This document shows positions 1-10,068 of a stretch of DNA of 64,000 bases, one piece after another. The position numbers and the translations under genes were made by a program. Below the pieces are notes generated by a model that was not told the DNA's origin, did not search any database, and was given only the letters and a program-made list of their open reading frames with translations. The DNA is from Manihot esculenta. Taxonomy: Eukaryota; Streptophyta; Magnoliopsida; Malpighiales; Euphorbiaceae. The stretch's first letter is position 1; every line of letters starts with the position of its first letter. Location of the stretch: assembly GCF_001659605.2 (NCBI RefSeq), contig NC_035178.2, positions 10,734,062 to 10,798,061 on the forward strand, written 5' to 3'.

Positions 1-458
1 CTTGAGTTCAATGAGTGCCAATGTGATGTTATTCTGGAATTCAAACACCTGAACTTAAGCAATGCAAGGCTTCAATTGATGTTCATTGAATTTATTTTTC
101 TACCATAAGAAGGATGTGCAAGTTAACAGTGTGCATCTGCTATTTTGAAATGCGTCTGAAACATTCTTGCTGCAAAAAAAATAAAAGATATAAATATGAT
201 ATTGGAATGTGTATTTGGCCCAAAATAAGGCCTGGCAGATTTTCTTTGCCAGGAAATATATTCTTGATAACAATTACTTATTAACCAATATTTGATAGTT
301 GGGCGATGTTTTTGTTATGTATACCATTACTTAATGTTCGGAACTAGTGCTGGTTATTCATCCGTTATTGTGATAGTGTATGTGTTGCTATGCAATTTGG
401 CATGCCTGATTGTGCTCTTAATTCAGGGTTTACTTGAGCTTTTTTCTTTTGGGTGCAG
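1..458 (+). other. probable intron sequence of the partial upstream gene
   Basis: This stretch is AT-rich with no convincing exon. Frame 1 is open for 35 codons from the window edge to a TAA near 106-108, so an exon at the very edge cannot be excluded, but no donor site supports it. Confidence 0.3.
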
Positions 459-575
459 TTTGCATTGCCCCATATCATGGGTTGGGATCGGCTGACTGCT
501 AAGCTGCCCAGAGAGAAAGTGGGAAGTCCATCAAAAGCAAACAGGCAAGAGCCCAATTTAGAGTGGGCTAAGTGA
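459..575 (+). CDS. 3'-terminal exon of an unidentified gene (partial)
   Basis: A pyrimidine-rich tract ending in a GCAG acceptor at 455-458 is followed by a 39-codon in-frame stretch ending in TGA at 573-575. The peptide starts FALPHIMGWDRLTAK and ends EPNLEWAK; it is basic and hydrophilic with no membrane segment. The intron is phase 0 if the exon starts at 459. I do not recognise the family. The upstream exons should lie left of the window, because I could not find a convincing donor in 1-290. The exon reading rests on the acceptor plus the open frame only. It competes with an antisense frame over 365-556 and a frame at 292-495, both of which look like chance. Confidence 0.4.
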   Translation, partial: FALPHIMGWDRLTAKLPREKVGSPSKANRQEPNLEWAK

Positions 576-1456
576 AGCCACGCTTATCTTGTAGAACTTT
601 GGATGCAATGCAGTGCTTGAAAGTACTACCTCATGATTTGTATATTGAGAGCACTGACTTTTGGTTTTGAGCATCCATGTTATATATTATAACTTCAACA
701 TCTGCTGCATTTCTTCCTATGTAGTCGTTGTATGCAATTTGCTTGTAAATACTTGACTGGCTTATTCGAAATACAATTCTAGGCTTTCTTTGTTTCATCG
801 AAAAATGTCTTTTCTTTTGGTATTTGCTATGCTTAGAAAAATTAATCACCAGAAAGAAAATGAACTCGTTTTCAAGAAAAAGATAATTTATTGTTTTCAT
901 ATTTAAGGAAAATTTTCTAGTTGGCAGCCATTCTATTAGTCCCAGTTACAGATTATCTTTTTTTATATATTTTCTTGTTCTGCATATTTTTCTGAAATAT
1001 TAAATGTTGGAAATGTATTTTAGTTGGTTTTCATTATTACAGAAAAAAAAAAAAAAGAAATTACAACACTTGTGTATTAATTTAATTCAATTGATTTATT
1101 TTTTATGCATTTTTACTTAAAAGTACAATAATTTAATTTTTTTAATTTTAAAAAATCATTTGAAAAAAATTAAAAACATTCATGATTTTATAAGATTTTA
1201 TTTAAATTCTTTTTAATATAATAAGTCATTCTAAACGAGGATAAAATAGAAAATAAAATGGAAGAGTCATTAAGATTTGAATATATTAATATTCTGTTCT
1301 ATACCATTGATTATAAATCCAGTGACAAATTTGATCTTTCAGTCTCATGAGCAAAGTGTACTGAAAGTCCTACTCGCACTTTTCAAAACCATAGGTGGAG
1401 CTCCATATACATGGGAATGCCGATATTTGATTAACAATCTAGTAAAGAAATTTCAC
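576..1456. other. intergenic, AT-rich; nothing else seen
   Basis: This is the space between two convergent transcription units: the partial plus-strand gene and the minus-strand FBA gene. It should contain both 3' UTRs. It holds homopolymer A and T runs (for example near 1042-1056) and no supported coding region or repeat. Confidence 0.5.
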
Positions 1457-2596
1457 TTAGAATGCCAACTTGTCTAGCTTCTCTTTAATTGGCAACTCAA
1501 CCACTCCAACTTCCAAGGATTTGCCAGCAGTCTCTGCCTGAATTTGCTTGCCATACATAAAGGGAAAGAACAAGCAGCAATTGAAATTTATACCTGGAAA
1601 TATGTAAGTGCAGACTTCTTCAATAACCTTTGTCGTTGTGTTGTAAGAAACCAAAAATCCTGGAAGCTGCAAATACAATGTCTCAGAATCTTCACTGAGA
1701 GACAAAGGAGATGCATCGTAGGGCTCCCTGTTCCCCTGGCCAATATGTGGGTAGATTTCTTCATGCTTCAAATTCAGGTCTTGATGACTGACACTGTGAG
1801 CAAGTGCCCACCTGAATGTTCTGCGATCATAGGGATAGTTGAATGAGTAACAGTCATGATCTTCTTCATTGAGAAGAATCCAGGAGTGAATTCCTTCCAA
1901 ATCAGTGTAAGTATAGTGAATTCGTCCTTGAGATTCTGATAAGCATCGCTTATAAGTCATGGTTGATTGCCAGCACCAGTCCTCCAAGGAATTTGGCAGT
2001 TCAATTAGTTCACAATAACCAACTTCAACCTGATACACCAGCAAGTGTCCATTAATTTCCCAGTGAATAGCTCCATTAGAGAACAGAGGAGGTGTCTTGA
2101 GTTCCGAAAACTCGAAATCCGGTACAGGGACAGGCGAGAACAGACCATTGGGATGGAATTTTGTCCATATTCCAGTTTCAGAAGAGTAAATCTCCATTTC
2201 AAGACCATCAGGAGTCTCTTCTGCATCAGCAACATGTACAAGGACAACTTGATAGTGAAGCCCATCAAAGGCCAAGCCAGACCTGATAATGCGCCTGGTA
2301 ATGGCAGGTTGAGGCAAAGTAGAAACCCCCCTAGACATTGAATCAAGCACATGATATTTCAGCCCAAGATCTCCAATACTAGACAACAGAAGCAAACCCT
2401 TGCATGAAGAAATAGCTTGCACATAATTTTCAGTGCAGAAACTGAGGGAACGATCGATGTCGACAGCTCCATTTTTATCACCAACCTGCAGAAAAATAAA
2501 CTGGGATGATCCATCTTCAAACTGGTATTGACAAACAAGACCATTTCTGCCAGTATTGGACTCGCCTGCAACAACCCTGGAACTGTTTTGATCCAT
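1457..2596 (-). CDS. F-box-associated (FBA) domain protein lacking an F-box
   Basis: This is an intronless 379-codon ORF. The sequence has the layout of plant F-box-associated domains: an early SCKGLLLL motif near residues 64-71 (the I/S-C-N-G-L-L-L-L signature of the family), then beta-propeller-like strands with repeated W, G and Y positions, for example IYSSETGIWTKF, FSNGAIHWEINGHLLVYQ and GRIHYTYTDLEGIHSWIL. Family members normally begin with an F-box of about 45 residues that binds SKP1 in SCF ubiquitin ligases. Here the ORF starts directly in the FBA region and the upstream 160 bp (the 5' UTR on the minus strand) encodes no F-box. It may be a substrate-binding FBA-only protein, or one fed by an unseen upstream exon. 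Start Met at 2594-2596 is the first in frame. The family assignment is from motif recognition; the substrate is unknown. Confidence 0.8.
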   Translation of the reverse strand: MDQNSSRVVAGESNTGRNGLVCQYQFEDGSSQFIFLQVGDKNGAVDIDRSLSFCTENYVQAISSCKGLLLLSSIGDLGLKYHVLDSMSRGVSTLPQPAITRRIIRSGLAFDGLHYQVVLVHVADAEETPDGLEMEIYSSETGIWTKFHPNGLFSPVPVPDFEFSELKTPPLFSNGAIHWEINGHLLVYQVEVGYCELIELPNSLEDWCWQSTMTYKRCLSESQGRIHYTYTDLEGIHSWILLNEEDHDCYSFNYPYDRRTFRWALAHSVSHQDLNLKHEEIYPHIGQGNREPYDASPLSLSEDSETLYLQLPGFLVSYNTTTKVIEEVCTYIFPGINFNCCLFFPFMYGKQIQAETAGKSLEVGVVELPIKEKLDKLAF

Positions 2597-2760
2597 GTTT
2601 TTCTGTTTGGGTATTGAGAAAACTTGAAGGAAACCTTGATCAGGGTAGTGATAAGATCACTGTGAAACTATTGTTATGGTTTGTTTATATGAAGAAAAGG
2701 AATTTGAAGGATAAGAATTGAGAAATGGAGGATTTGTCTCTCTTGACTTGAAAAGGCGAC

Positions 2761-3489
2761 TTGGCTGCCCAGTTTACAAGCAACTTACAAGAAGGTTCCT
2801 TCGTAGCGTAAACCAAACTGCACGAATTGATTTCAGAATTTTAAGATATTAGAAAAACATAAACATTTGACAAATATTTATTTTAGCTTATCCGTTGATT
2901 AATTAGACTTATATTATGTTGGATAATATTAGCTGATTTAGTAACACTATCAATTGTTTTAATAATCGGTAATTATTCCGCTAAAGTTTTACAAAAAAAT
3001 ATATAAAAAAATATATTATAATTTTATCAATTTGCGTGATTTAATATTTTACGATATCGTATCATTTACGAATAAAGATAATTTTTAAATTTATATTAAT
3101 ATGAAACTCATATTATAAAATATTATTTTGATATAAAATTAAATTATAAATTTTAAAATAAACTACATATTTAAAAGAAAAAATCTATAAAATCACATGA
3201 TATTCTTTTATATGTTTTTTAAAAATTTTTATTAATCACTTAAACTTGTAATATTGATTAAAACAATAAAAATAAAGTATGTGTACTACCAATTAATTGG
3301 ATGTTATTAATATATATTTAAATATGGTACCTGAAAGTTTTAGTTAACGGTATATTTTATTAGTAGAAAAATTATATTTATACAAAAATTTTAGAGACAA
3401 AATAGAAAAAAAATTACAATACGTCTAAATTACTAATACAATCTTATACAGAATAGACTTATTCCTCTTTATCTTCCCTCAAGTAAAAC
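2761..3489. other. intergenic AT-rich tract, possibly decayed copia 3' LTR at its right edge
   Basis: No coding potential is visible. Just right of 3460 the minus strand reads a purine-rich run (rc of CTCTTTATCTTCCCTC) like a polypurine tract, so a degenerate 3' LTR of the copia element could occupy roughly 3330-3470. I cannot define its ends. Confidence 0.35.
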
Positions 3490-4195
3490 CGGTATAGCAT
3501 ATACATTCAACTTATCTCATAAATCATGAAATCGAGCCTTAAGCAATGGTTTAGTCAACACATCAGTCACTTGATCATGAGAAGAAATATAGCGAACTTG
3601 CAGCAATCTTTGTTTAACCCAATCATGAATAAAATAAAAGTCAATCTCCATGTGCATAGTGCGAGTATATAGAACTGGATTAGCTATAATATAAATAGCG
3701 CTAATATTATCACAAATAAGCAATTAGAGTTCTTTGAGAAGATTCTAAACCCAAAGTAACTTGGATGTCGCCGCTGCCAAGGCTCTATATTCAGACTCAA
3801 AGAACAATCCAGAAACTGACACCAAGAAACCAATGCAAATCCATAAAAGATGGCATAATCCGTGGTGGACTTGCGATCATCCACATCACTTGCCCAATCA
3901 GTATCACAATAGCCATGTAGAGTATGAGCAGTGTGAGAAGAAAATAAAAGACCATGAGTGGCAGCAGCCTTTAAGTACTGGAAGATGCATTTAACACCTA
4001 CCTAATGATGAGTGGTGGACAATGCATAAACTGACTAACCTTATTGACTACATTGGAAATGTCTGGCCGTGTGAATGTAAGATACTATAAGCCACCAACG
4101 ATACTTCAAAAAAGAGTATCATCATGGAAACTTTCACTATCTGCTAATGTCAACTTCTCACTAGGTGTAGATGGGAGTAGAAATAGTATTGCATT

Positions 4196-4490
4196 GAGCA
4201 ATGGTTTAGTTAGCACATCAGCCACTTGATCATGAGAAGAAATGTAGCGAACTTGCAACAGTCTTTATTTAACCCAATCACGAATAAAATGAAAGTCAAT
4301 CTCTAGGTGCTTAGTGTGAGTATATAGGACTGGATTGGCTATGATATAACTAGCGCTAATATTATCACATTAAAGGACTGGAGTGGAGGAAATAGGCAAT
4401 TAGAGTTCTTTGAGAAGATTCTGAACCCAAAGTAACTCGGATGTCGCCGCTGCCAAGGCTTTATATTCAGTGTCAGTGGACGATAATAGT
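4196..4490 (-). repeat. internal duplicate of the copia RNase H C-terminal segment (copy of about 3540-3810)
   Basis: The sequence beginning AGCAATGGTTTAGTTAGCAC at 4198 repeats the block at about 3540-3810 nearly base for base, in the same orientation, with scattered substitutions and a short insertion near 4365-4390. The two copies flank 385 bp of RT/RNase H sequence. This is a local direct duplication within the dead element, not two independent insertions. Confidence 0.75.
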
Positions 4491-4494
4491 ACTG

Positions 4495-4775
4495 CTCTAA
4501 TGGACAATAATATCCAAAGTGGACGATAATATATTTAGATTGGTGAAGTGCTATTTCGATAATAGTACTATTTAGATTGGTGGGAAGGTGTTTTGCCTCA
4601 TATATTAGGCTAATATCTGATAATAGTACTATTAGGCTAAATATATTAGGCTAAATATATGCATTGAGACATACATTTCCAAGGCTTTATATTCAGTCTC
4701 AGTGGACGATAATAGTACTGCTCTAATGGACAATAATATTATCCATATATATGAGGCAAAACACCTTCCCATGGG
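4495..4775. repeat. scrambled patch of short direct and inverted repeats in the copia remnant
   Basis: The phrase GTGGACGATAATAGTACTGC occurs at both ends of the patch (about 4475 and 4702). TGATAATAGTACTATT-type words recur between them. A 24-bp stretch at 4581-4604 is found as an exact reverse complement at 4748-4771. A break-repair origin is inferred from this pattern. Confidence 0.6.
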
Positions 4776-4884
4776 CATGATTAAGGGAAAATAAAGAACT
4801 ATAAGACTTAGAACCAATGAATCTAAGCTCCTGCAAGGCATCCGTGAGGCACTGATTCCACACTCTTAACACTTGTTTAAGACT

Positions 4885-4889
4885 ACAAA
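4885..4889. repeat. target-site duplication ACAAA (left) of the solo LTR
   Basis: The 5 bp ACAAA directly precede the LTR's TG and recur at 7093-7097 directly after its CA. Confidence 0.8.
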
Positions 4890-7092
4890 TGTAACGACCC
4901 GAAAATCGGACTGCTACCGGCGCTAGGATCCAGATCGGCTTAAGGCCGCCGGGACCCGTAGCAAGCCTAACATGCAACCTGTACACCTATTTAATCCCAT
5001 ACATGATCAACATATACATAAAAAATTTTGAACTTTCTCTTTCCTTTACCAAGCTTAACCTGTGCATGCACATAACCATAAACATAAACCACACACTGGA
5101 GCCCTCATCAATGCTCCAATGGGGTATCATAACATACATTAAGCTTGGTTAAACATAAACATCATAAAAACATTTTATAGATCATGTATCAAAGGGGATA
5201 ACCATACACATAGGGTCAAGCACAATTCTAATCTTCAATATCATTATTACATGACTATTCAATCCTTTACAATACATCATGTCCACATCTAACTATTACA
5301 TAAACATAACTTTACTCTTCTTGACCTCCTGGCCTAACCTGTACCTGCATACCTGGGGGATTAGGAAAATGGGGTGAGCTACTAGAGCCCAGTGAGCAGA
5401 ATAATAAAACATTTAAAATATATGCTATAATGGAATGCATCACATTACAGACAAATCACATTAAGGATGAACTTGTCACCAATAGTCCTCTACATATCCA
5501 ATAGTGCCAGGGACGTAGAATAGGTCTTCCTGGACTTCCTCTTACATAACATATCATAACATTCCAATGTGCCAGGGACGTAGAATGGGTCTTCCTGGAC
5601 TTTCGTACCGTATCATCATCATATCATATCATTCCATATGAGGACTAATGGATCATTCAATGTTCATCCACATCAACAACATAATATGCAATGCAACATA
5701 TTCGTGAATTCTAATGCAACAACCTAATATAATTCATGGCATTCATGATGCGTGAATCATGCTAAAACTTTCATTATTTGCTTTGAAACATAAAGAGTCA
5801 TTCTACTAACCTCAGGCTAGCTCAGACAAGACTCTGAAGCAGCTGTCTCACTGCTGGGGTCCTCGGTTCCTCGGGTCCGAACCTACACAGGTGAACTCAA
5901 ATGAGGGACCAACACACAAGAACATGACTCTAAATTACTCCCCAAAAATCCCCTAAAACACCTTAAAATAATAATGGAAATCATGCAAAGGAAGGCTGAA
6001 TAGGGCACTTTCGGCGGCAGGTTCAGCGGCCGAAAGTCCCTCCAGAGCCGAAAGTCATGCACCTTCGGCGGCACTTTCGGCGGCCGAAGGTTCTCTCCAG
6101 AGACGAAACTCATGCATGTTCGACGGTACCTTCGGCGGCCGAAACTCCCTTCCAGAGCCGAAAGTCCACTTTCGGGGGCAGGGTTCGGCAGCCAAAGGCT
6201 GGCCTCCACGGGCAAGTTCGGCGGCCGAAAGAGCCTTCGGCTGCCGAACCTGGGTCCTCCCAAAGTGGCAGAACCCAGCCTTTATCATGCACAAACGCCT
6301 CCCAAACTTCACAGCTCAACCAAAACACTTCTAAAGCATGCATACACACATACATAAGCTCCTAGGGGCTTCAAACTATCCTAAACCCCAACTACAACAC
6401 ATCAAACATGCATAAACAACCCACATTGCTCAAAAGCTCAATAAAAACCTAAACATGCATTTCTACCCCAAAAATCTCATAAAACTTGTTTAAAACATAC
6501 AAGAGTGGTAGGATCGAAGCTTACCTCTTGAAGATCTAGAGGAGAAACGACCCTAACTTGGAGATGGGAGGAGATCTAGCACCTTGGGTCTCCAAGCTCC
6601 AAAACTTGCTCTTTTTTGCTCAAATATCTTCAAACCAAGATAAAACTTGTTAAAACTCGAAAGATTGGAGGAAAATATCAAAAATCAACCATGGGAGAGC
6701 ATGGACTTACCGTTGGCCGAAAATGGAGAGAAAACTCGCCCGTTTTGGCCATGGAGCCCTTATATAGGGGCTGGCCAGACCACCTTCGGCAGCCTAAGGT
6801 GCCTCCAAAACTCATACAAGTTCGGCGGCCGAACATGACCTTCGGCGGCCGAACCTGAACCACTTTTGGAAGCCTAACTTTCCCCCCTAAACTATCCCAC
6901 GTTCGGCGGCCGAACCTGGAAATGCCTCCATGGTCTTTTTTCATTCAAAACTTAATTTCCTTCTTACTTAAAATCATAAAATACATTAAAACATTTTATA
7001 AAAATATGATTTTACCCTTCTAGAGGTTTCCGACATCCGAGATTCCACCGGACGGTAGGAATTCCGATACCGGAGTCTAGCCGGGTATTACA
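4890..7092 (-). mobile_element. solo LTR of the Ty3/gypsy family (subfamily of element A)
   Basis: The 2203-bp sequence starts TGTAACGACC and ends GGGTATTACA. It is flanked by identical 5-bp ACAAA repeats and contains no gag-pol, PBS or PPT, so it is a solo LTR. On the minus strand it begins TGTAATACCC and ends GGTCGTTACA, the same end as the 5' LTR of element A at 62441, and it is clearly homologous along its length to the LTRs of A and B. It carries a TATA box (about 6760-6766, minus), six exact copies of TTCGGCGGCCGAA, and a 65-bp-period direct repeat containing GCCAGGGACGTAGAAT (5505 and 5570). It interrupts the RT region of the copia remnant. The usual origin is recombination between the two LTRs of a full element. 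Confidence 0.9.
6760..6766 (-). promoter_or_regulatory. TATA box of the solo LTR
   Basis: On the minus strand the sequence reads TATATAAGGGC. It sits at the position equivalent to TATAAAAGGG in the LTRs of elements A and B. Confidence 0.5.
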
Positions 7093-7097
7093 ACAAA
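7093..7097. repeat. target-site duplication ACAAA (right) of the solo LTR
   Basis: This is an exact repeat of 4885-4889. Confidence 0.8.
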
Positions 7098-8470
7098 TGA
7101 ACTTCTCCAATCGACAAACAAAATCAGGATGATTAGAATCAACATAGCCTGGTGGCTAAGTCATGAAAACAACTTCATCAAGCTTCCCATGGAGGAAAGT
7201 ATTAAAAATATCCAATTAAGTGACAGACCAGTTATTAGCCACAATAACGGAAAGGAGTAAACGGATTATAGTGGGCTTAACAACTGGGTTGAATGTATCT
7301 TCAAAATCAATTCTATGTCTTTGATGAAAGTCCTTCACCACCAAACAGGCTTTATGCCATTCAATAGTGCCATCCACATGTTACTTTGTCTTAAACACCC
7401 AACAACAACCAACAACATTCTAGAAGAGAGAAAGTGGTACAAGTTTCCAAGTGCCATTGAAAATAAAAACATTATACTCCTTGGACATAGCCTCACGCTA
7501 ATGAGGCATGCTTGACAGCATGAGCATAAGCAGTAGGCTCCAACGTAGAAGACACAAAAGCATTGAAGGACTGAATATGCTTCGGCTTGAGATTACCAGT
7601 TTGTGCTCATATCACCATGGGATAAGCATGATCAGATGAGGAAGAAGGTTGGCTCCTAACAGGAACAGAGCCATGGTCAGGAGAAGTGAATACATCAAAT
7701 TCAATAAGTAAACTAAGGTCTTTGCCATGAGAAGCAGATGTTGCTGACCCAGATGGCAGAGAGGATGATGGTATGGATGCTTAGAGAAGATGGAGAGGAT
7801 GGAGTAGTATCCAAAGTGGAAGGAGGTGATTCTGATTATGGTATGTTAGCTATGGGCACGAGTAAGGTAGGCGTAGGTACAAGTAAGTCAGGCATAGGCA
7901 CGGATAAGGCATGCGTGGGCACGGGTAAGGGCAAACTGATTATCAATAAGGAGTCAGCCATGGATTTAGAAGTGGAAGTCGCATTACCTTGTGCCTGAAA
8001 ATGGAAAACAATTTCATAAAAAGAAAAACATGATGAGAGATAAAAAAAAAAAAAAAACTTAATCAATGAATGATCAAAGCATTTGTAACCCTTATGAGTA
8101 CGATTATAACCCAAGAAAACACATAGTTTTGACAGAAATTCCAATTTACTCTTTGAATATGGATATAACCAAAGATAACATAAACAACCAAAGACAAAAA
8201 AAATACTATAATTAGGTTTGATGGTAAACAAAATCTCATAAGGAGTGTGATGATTCAGTCATAGAGTGGGAAAACAATTAATGAGATAAACGGTAATTTC
8301 AAAGTCATTGATCCAAAAGTAGGTAAGAATAGAAAAATGATGTAATAATGTTTGACCAATTTTAAAAATATGGCGATATTTTTTCCGCATAACCATTTTA
8401 TTTGGTGAGTGAGGGTAAGAAATGTATTGAGTAATGTTATAGGTATCCAAATCAAAAGTTAAGACTTGAA
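7098..8470 (-). pseudogene. decayed Ty1/copia pol, 5' part (integrase C-terminus to reverse transcriptase)
   Basis: On the minus strand, 8250-8455 gives a degraded integrase tail (YFWINDFEITVYLINCFPTL). It is followed by the conserved block PNYSIFFVFGCLCY...LCVFLGYNRTHKGYKCFD at about 8070-8210. A linker of low-complexity VP repeats spans 7852-7935. RT sequence with PPGYVDSNHPDFVCRLEKFI lies at about 7098-7180. The last residue reads directly into the RT continuation at 4884 once the solo LTR is removed, so both halves are one element. In-frame stops, including one just before PPGYVD, and A-run frameshifts (8040-8057) show it is dead. Confidence 0.8.
7852..7935 (-). repeat. 21-bp minisatellite, four units, inside copia pol
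   Basis: Four consecutive 21-bp units begin with RTRGGYACG-like sequence. On the minus strand they encode a heptad VPxxxLL/VPxxxLS, so the tandem growth kept the reading frame of the integrase-RT linker. Confidence 0.7.
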
Positions 8471-8829
8471 ATTTCTCATCCCAATCGGTTCGAAATTATT
8501 TAATTGACTGATCAAAATATGTTTCAACTGGGGGGACAATATTAATAAAAGATATCCAATATATTATAATAATAAAAGTTATCAATAAATATAATAAAAG
8601 TAGGGTTCTGAACAAATTGAATTCAAAGGATCAATGACATGAAAACTTTAAATTGAAAAAAATAATTTATGAATTTTATTGACAGCACGAGCCTCTGACA
8701 TAGACTTAAAAAACAACATTAGAAAACACTATTTTCTTAAAAGCGGCAAAAGAGTCGGGTCCCATTTAATTAGTAAAAAGTTTTAAATTGGATTTATTTA
8801 AGTATAAAGGTTTAAGATTACTTTCCTCT
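8471..8829. other. intergenic, AT-rich; nothing supported
   Basis: I see no ORF, LTR end or repeat here. It separates the copia remnant from the pyrimidine-rich block upstream of TAD3. Confidence 0.4.
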
Positions 8830-9422
8830 TCTCCCTCAAAACGCGGATAAGCCTACCGTTTCTGAATCCCTTCCTCCACCAAGACCCATCGAAAACCACC
8901 TCCTCCCTCGACCTCTGCCCCTTCAATCACCAGAGCCACAACCCCACAGAATCTCGCCTCTCCCTTAACCGCTTTCTTCAAGTTCAACATCCAGTTCTCC
9001 CATCTTCTTCTTCACCACACCTTGCTCCTTCTCCCATCGTTTTCACCTCCATCGATTTCTCATAGACCCGTCTCCTCTCTCCGTTGGCTTATCCTCTGAA
9101 ACCCACTCCATTGTCCTCCCCTTCATCGTTGTTACAGCTCCTCCTCTTCTCCATCAATATTCCACCATTTCCTCATCATCTCCCCAAAAATTAGAAAACC
9201 CACCTGCATTCACCGATTCGGGTTGTTCCGTGAAAGCAAAGACGAAGCACCCAGCGGCGTAGCAGAACCGGCAAAGCAATCGGAGGCCGTGTATTAGAAC
9301 CGGAAAAGCACAGACAACCTTTCACCGAGTCTTTCCAGTGCCACTCCGCACCCAACCGCGTCATCGCCCTCACTGACCCTTTTGCTCCCTCTGCTCAGCC
9401 TCAAAACTTTCCTTCGGCGTGG
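8830..9422 (+). other. pyrimidine-rich, GC-richer block: candidate 5' UTR/first exon of TAD3
   Basis: Base composition changes sharply here to CT-rich, GC-richer sequence, typical of plant 5' leader regions. A donor-like GGGTATAG follows the block near 9419-9426, and an acceptor TTTATCCAG lies at 10042-10050, just before the TAD3 start codon, so a 5'-UTR intron is possible. All three plus frames contain stops, so I do not call it coding. It could instead be the remnant of an unrelated exon. Confidence 0.35.
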
Positions 9423-9779
9423 GTATAGTTCTGAATCTTTGTTGTTGTTACATCTTTCACAATAAGTTCTGGTTTGATATTTACATTGTGGTTGAATTAA
9501 AGCTTCATATTTGTAAAGGATAATGCTGTTTACCATTTTGGTATATATGTGACATGCTAAAATATCTTGGAATGGCCAGATCCATGCTACTGTTTATGCA
9601 CGTTTTCTCTTACATTCTGAGGCTTGATAGTGTTACTGGTCACTGGGCGTGTGTCCTTGAATGCTGTGAGAGCCTTGAAATGGTTGAGGTCATTGCTCTC
9701 CTCAACCTACATATTAGAGTTACTTTATTCATTTGTGCTGCTTTTGTGATTAAGTTGAAACCCCATGAATGACCAAATT

Positions 9780-9906
9780 CTTTTGTGAGTATGGCAGTAT
9801 AGTTAATTCTTCTGTAACTGAGCTCAAGCTTGAGCTTCAAATTTTTTTTAGTAAACAAGCCTGAACATCCCAAAGCTTGGCTCAGCTTGATTTGATTACA
9901 CCCCTA
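9780..9906 (-). mobile_element. truncated hAT-like MITE end
   Basis: The block contains GAGCTCAAGCTTGAGCTTC and ends TTACACCCCTA at 9906. That is the same type of terminus (TTACANCCCTA) and the same GAGCTCGAGCT-rich interior as the complete element at 33319-33999. I see no matching left end or target-site duplication. Confidence 0.4.
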
Positions 9907-9995
9907 ATATATTACCATGATGATACTCTAGTAAAAATTTAAACTCAGTAAAATCAAGGGCTTTCAATTTTGAAATAAACCTCTTAGCAATTTCG

Positions 9996-10004
9996 AAACC
10001 CTAA
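9996..10004 (+). promoter_or_regulatory. telo-box-like motif AAACCCTAA upstream of TAD3
   Basis: AAACCCTAA lies 65 bp before the start codon. This motif is common near transcription starts of plant translation-related genes. Its function here is inferred from position only. Confidence 0.35.
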
Positions 10005-10068
10005 CATCTGGAAAGAAAAATTTTCTAAGGAATCTCATTCTTTTATCCAGTATTAGAGGAAGCAAGCA

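Larger units (their letters stand above)
3490..4884 (-). pseudogene. decayed Ty1/copia pol, 3' part (reverse transcriptase end and RNase H)
   Basis: Read on the minus strand, this block contains recognisable copia pieces in several frames. A reverse-transcriptase box FCLIYMDNIIV sits at about 4723-4760, where the usual Y-V-D-D is degraded. The RT-RNase H linker with SIVGGL and LTFTRPDIS lies near 4060-4120. RNase H sequence reading DDRKSTTDYAIFYG follows near 3850-3890. The conserved C-terminal stretch with CDNISAIYI and ISSHDQVTDVLTKPL lies at 3517-3723. Frameshifts and stops make it non-functional. The order is disturbed: a second copy of the C-terminal RNase H segment sits at about 4196-4490. 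The upstream half of the same element continues at 7098 beyond the inserted solo LTR. Confidence 0.8.

Noticed and set aside
5883..6365. Many overlapping 60-130 codon frames on both strands (also 6616-6944, 52059-53077, 59398-60408, 61012-61578)
   Set aside because: They are translations of the LTR motif clusters; the recurring RPPKVP and AAEGAAE peptides come from TTCGGCGGCCGAA repeats, not from a protein family.
9191..9536. Minus-strand frames in the CT-rich block before TAD3
   Set aside because: No family resemblance; purine-rich complement of a probable leader region.
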